64,000 bases of DNA, from assembly GCF_018885265.1 (NCBI RefSeq), contig NZ_CP076538.1:6732001-6796000 (forward strand). The letters are read 5' to 3'. This DNA comes from Amycolatopsis aidingensis (lineage in GTDB: Bacteria > Actinomycetota > Actinomycetes > Mycobacteriales > Pseudonocardiaceae). The position numbers and the translations under genes are program-made. The notes beneath the pieces were generated by a model. It was not told where the DNA came from and did no database searches. It saw only the letters and a program-made list of their open reading frames with translations. This document shows positions 62,381-64,000 of the stretch, one piece after another (positions within the stretch are counted from its first letter, which is position 1; every line of letters starts with the position of its first letter).

Positions 62381-63868
62381 ATGTCCGTCACCACTCCTCC
62401 ACGTCCGGGAGGCCCTCCGCCGGGGCCCCGCCCACCAGGTCGGCCGCCCGGTCCGCCTCCGCGCCCGGGAGGGCGTGGCGAAGGCCCTGCAGGGCCCGGA
62501 GGACCAGGTGGACCGAGGGGCCCAGGAGGTCCGGGCGGGCCCGGCGGCCCGGGCGGACCAGGCGGGCCGCCGCCCGGTCAGCAGCCGCCTCAGCAGCCGG
62601 GGGGACCTGGCTCGGCTGGCGGCGCGCCGAGGGTTGCGCCGCCGGCGCGGCGCCGGGCGGTTGGGGTAAATCTCGGTCCGTTGCCCGTGGCAAACCTCAT
62701 ACTGCTGGAAGTGGGATTCGCAGCCGGCCTGGTCCTGATCGCAATCAATTCGGACCTGGTCTACGTAGCGATCGGCGTACTCGCTGTGTTGCTGGTGTGC
62801 GCCTTCCTGCGATGGAACGGCAAGTGGTTCACTCAATGGGTCGGTCTTACCACGCGATACATGCTGCGGTCACACGATCGGGTGGCGCAACCAGTCGCTC
62901 CGACCAGCCTGGAATCCATCGCTGCCGACGAGGAAAAGGTCACGGGACCGGACGACCCGCGAGTCAACCTGCTCCGGCTGGCGGTGCCGGACCTCGTGGT
63001 GGCACACGGAGTCGACCATGAGCGTCAACAGGTCGGGCTTGCCTGGAACGACGGCACCTGGACCGCTGTGTTGTTGGTCGAACCGGCCCCAGCGTTGATC
63101 ACCCAGGCGGGTGGTGCGCCGAGCCTGCCACTGTCGGCGTTGGCACCCTGCCTGGAGGACCGCGGGGTGGTCCTCGACTCGATCCAGATGATCTGGCACT
63201 GCTACCCGGGCAGCGCGGCGCTGCCGTCGGACTCCCCCGCGCTCAGTTCGTACATGGAGGTACTGGGTCCCCTTCCCGCAGCGGCACGGCGGACGACCTG
63301 GGTGGCGATCCGCCTGGATCCGCGGCGCTGCCCCGCCGCCGTGCGCGAGCGTGGCGGCGGCGTGGTCGGGGCGCATCGCGCCCTGATCGGCGCGCTATCG
63401 CGCGTGCGCAACGCCCTGGAGTCACGGGGCGTCCCCACCCGGCCGCTCGATCCGGACGAGTTGCTGCGAGCGGGCATCTCGGCCTCGGAGCTGACCGGTG
63501 TGGCAGGCTCAGGCAACCGGGTCGGGCTAAAAGAGCGGTGGACTGGTGTCACGGCCGCTGGCATCGGCCACGCCAGCTACGCGATCACGGGGTGGCCCAA
63601 GGGCAAGATCAGCAACAGCCTCAATGTGTTGACTAGTGTCCGAGCACTGTCGGCCACGGTAGCGATATCGATCTCCCCCGCCGCGGACGAAGGCAACGTG
63701 GGGTTGCGTGGCATCGTCCGAGTGAGCGCACGCAACCCGCGCGAACTCGAAGCAGCCGACTCCCGGCTGAGCACCATCTCCGATCGGCTCGGGGTGACCT
63801 TGACTCCCCTGCGGGGCAGGCAGGTTGACGGATTCGCCGCCACCCTTCCGATGGGAGGCACAGCATGA
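62381..63868 (+). CDS. eccE: Type VII secretion protein EccE
   Basis: A 495-residue protein. A Pro/Gly-rich N-terminus (about 1-95) precedes two adjacent membrane helices (about 108-155, LILLEVGFAAGLVLIAINSD, then VAIGVLAVLLVCAFL) and a large cytoplasmic domain, the EccE layout. The M. tuberculosis ESX-4 locus lacks eccE, though several other actinobacteria have it. ATG at 62381 has GAGGGAAGAG upstream. It overlaps the next gene by four bases (ATGA). Confidence 0.9.
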   Translation: MSVTTPPRPGGPPPGPRPPGRPPGPPPRPGGRGEGPAGPGGPGGPRGPGGPGGPGGPGGPGGPPPGQQPPQQPGGPGSAGGAPRVAPPARRRAVGVNLGPLPVANLILLEVGFAAGLVLIAINSDLVYVAIGVLAVLLVCAFLRWNGKWFTQWVGLTTRYMLRSHDRVAQPVAPTSLESIAADEEKVTGPDDPRVNLLRLAVPDLVVAHGVDHERQQVGLAWNDGTWTAVLLVEPAPALITQAGGAPSLPLSALAPCLEDRGVVLDSIQMIWHCYPGSAALPSDSPALSSYMEVLGPLPAAARRTTWVAIRLDPRRCPAAVRERGGGVVGAHRALIGALSRVRNALESRGVPTRPLDPDELLRAGISASELTGVAGSGNRVGLKERWTGVTAAGIGHASYAITGWPKGKISNSLNVLTSVRALSATVAISISPAADEGNVGLRGIVRVSARNPRELEAADSRLSTISDRLGVTLTPLRGRQVDGFAATLPMGGTA

Positions 63869-64000
63869 CATCCCGCGTTCGCGATGCGAACCGGAATACC
63901 GGTGTCGCCCCGGAGTTCACCGTGGACCCCGCACTGCTGGACGCGATCAGCCCGTCCGGCGATCGTGGCGGTATCGTCCTGGGCTCCGGATTGCAGGGTG
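63865..64000 (+). CDS. Unknown protein, N-terminal fragment
   Basis: The first 45 codons, beginning MTSRVRDANRNTGVAPEFTV and continuing DPALLDAISPSGDRGGIVLG up to the window edge. It overlaps eccE in an ATGA, so it is part of the eccE transcript. No domain is complete enough to name. The start codon is preceded by GGGAGGCAC, a good ribosome-binding sequence. Possibly another type VII accessory, judging only by position. Confidence 0.7.
   Translation, partial: MTSRVRDANRNTGVAPEFTVDPALLDAISPSGDRGGIVLGSGLQG

Overview
The window is about 70% G+C, lacks recognisable mobile elements, and keeps the gene order of the Mycobacterium tuberculosis stretch choD-guaB3-guaB2-sigD-whiB3-groELS-tsaD-alr-glmS-glmM-rpsI/rplM-ESX-4 (Rv3409c to Rv3450c). 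Many genes are closer in content to Pseudonocardiales than to mycobacteria: a BldM-type regulator beside sigD, large Gly/Pro-rich type VII proteins, and ESX-4 with EccE. The source is most likely a Pseudonocardiaceae actinomycete (Amycolatopsis/Saccharomonospora-like). Family names come from reading the translations; no search was run.

Layout. 1-5 kb: the end of an aldehyde dehydrogenase, a ChoD-type GMC oxidoreductase carrying a ferredoxin-like cysteine cluster, GuaB3 and the IMP dehydrogenase GuaB2. 5-11 kb: a developmental/regulatory block with a DUF5319 protein, the anti-sigma/sigma pair RsdA-SigD, an atypical BldM lacking its phospho-Asp, an Rv3415c-like protein translationally coupled to a CarH-like MerR regulator, and WhiB3/WhiD. 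10.6-15 kb: a divergent TetR/SDR pair with visible operators, then groES-groEL1 under a CIRCE element. 15-24.5 kb: an accessory, envelope-flavoured region with GNAT, PhoD, a secreted amidase, a MerR-DnaN fusion, a WecB-like epimerase, a GT2 glycosyltransferase, an exosortase-like protein, its likely secreted substrate and a 59-residue LATTG mini-protein. 24.5-37.5 kb: t6A synthesis (tsaD, rimI, tsaB, tsaE), alr, a polyol operon (dehydrogenase, DeoR regulator, xylulokinase), nnr, glmS and a hydrolase.

37.5-45.7 kb is the most unusual part: eight co-directional genes in which two paralogous type-VII-like cassettes (small EspC-like protein, large protein with a WxG segment and Gly/Pro-rich tail, small acidic protein) flank a fatty acyl-AMP ligase and an acyl carrier protein. 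45.8-48.3 kb holds glmM, rpsI and rplM. 48.5-64 kb holds a lipoprotein/DUF4333 pair and an ESX-4 type VII system (esxT, esxU, an Hsp70-like Rv3446c-family protein, eccC, eccD, mycP, eccB, eccE and the start of one more gene).

A dispersed near-palindromic repeat with core GTTTAGCGGGC occurs about 26 times, mostly as groups of one to three copies between genes, twice inside genes, and once as a perfect 56-bp inverted pair upstream of glmM.
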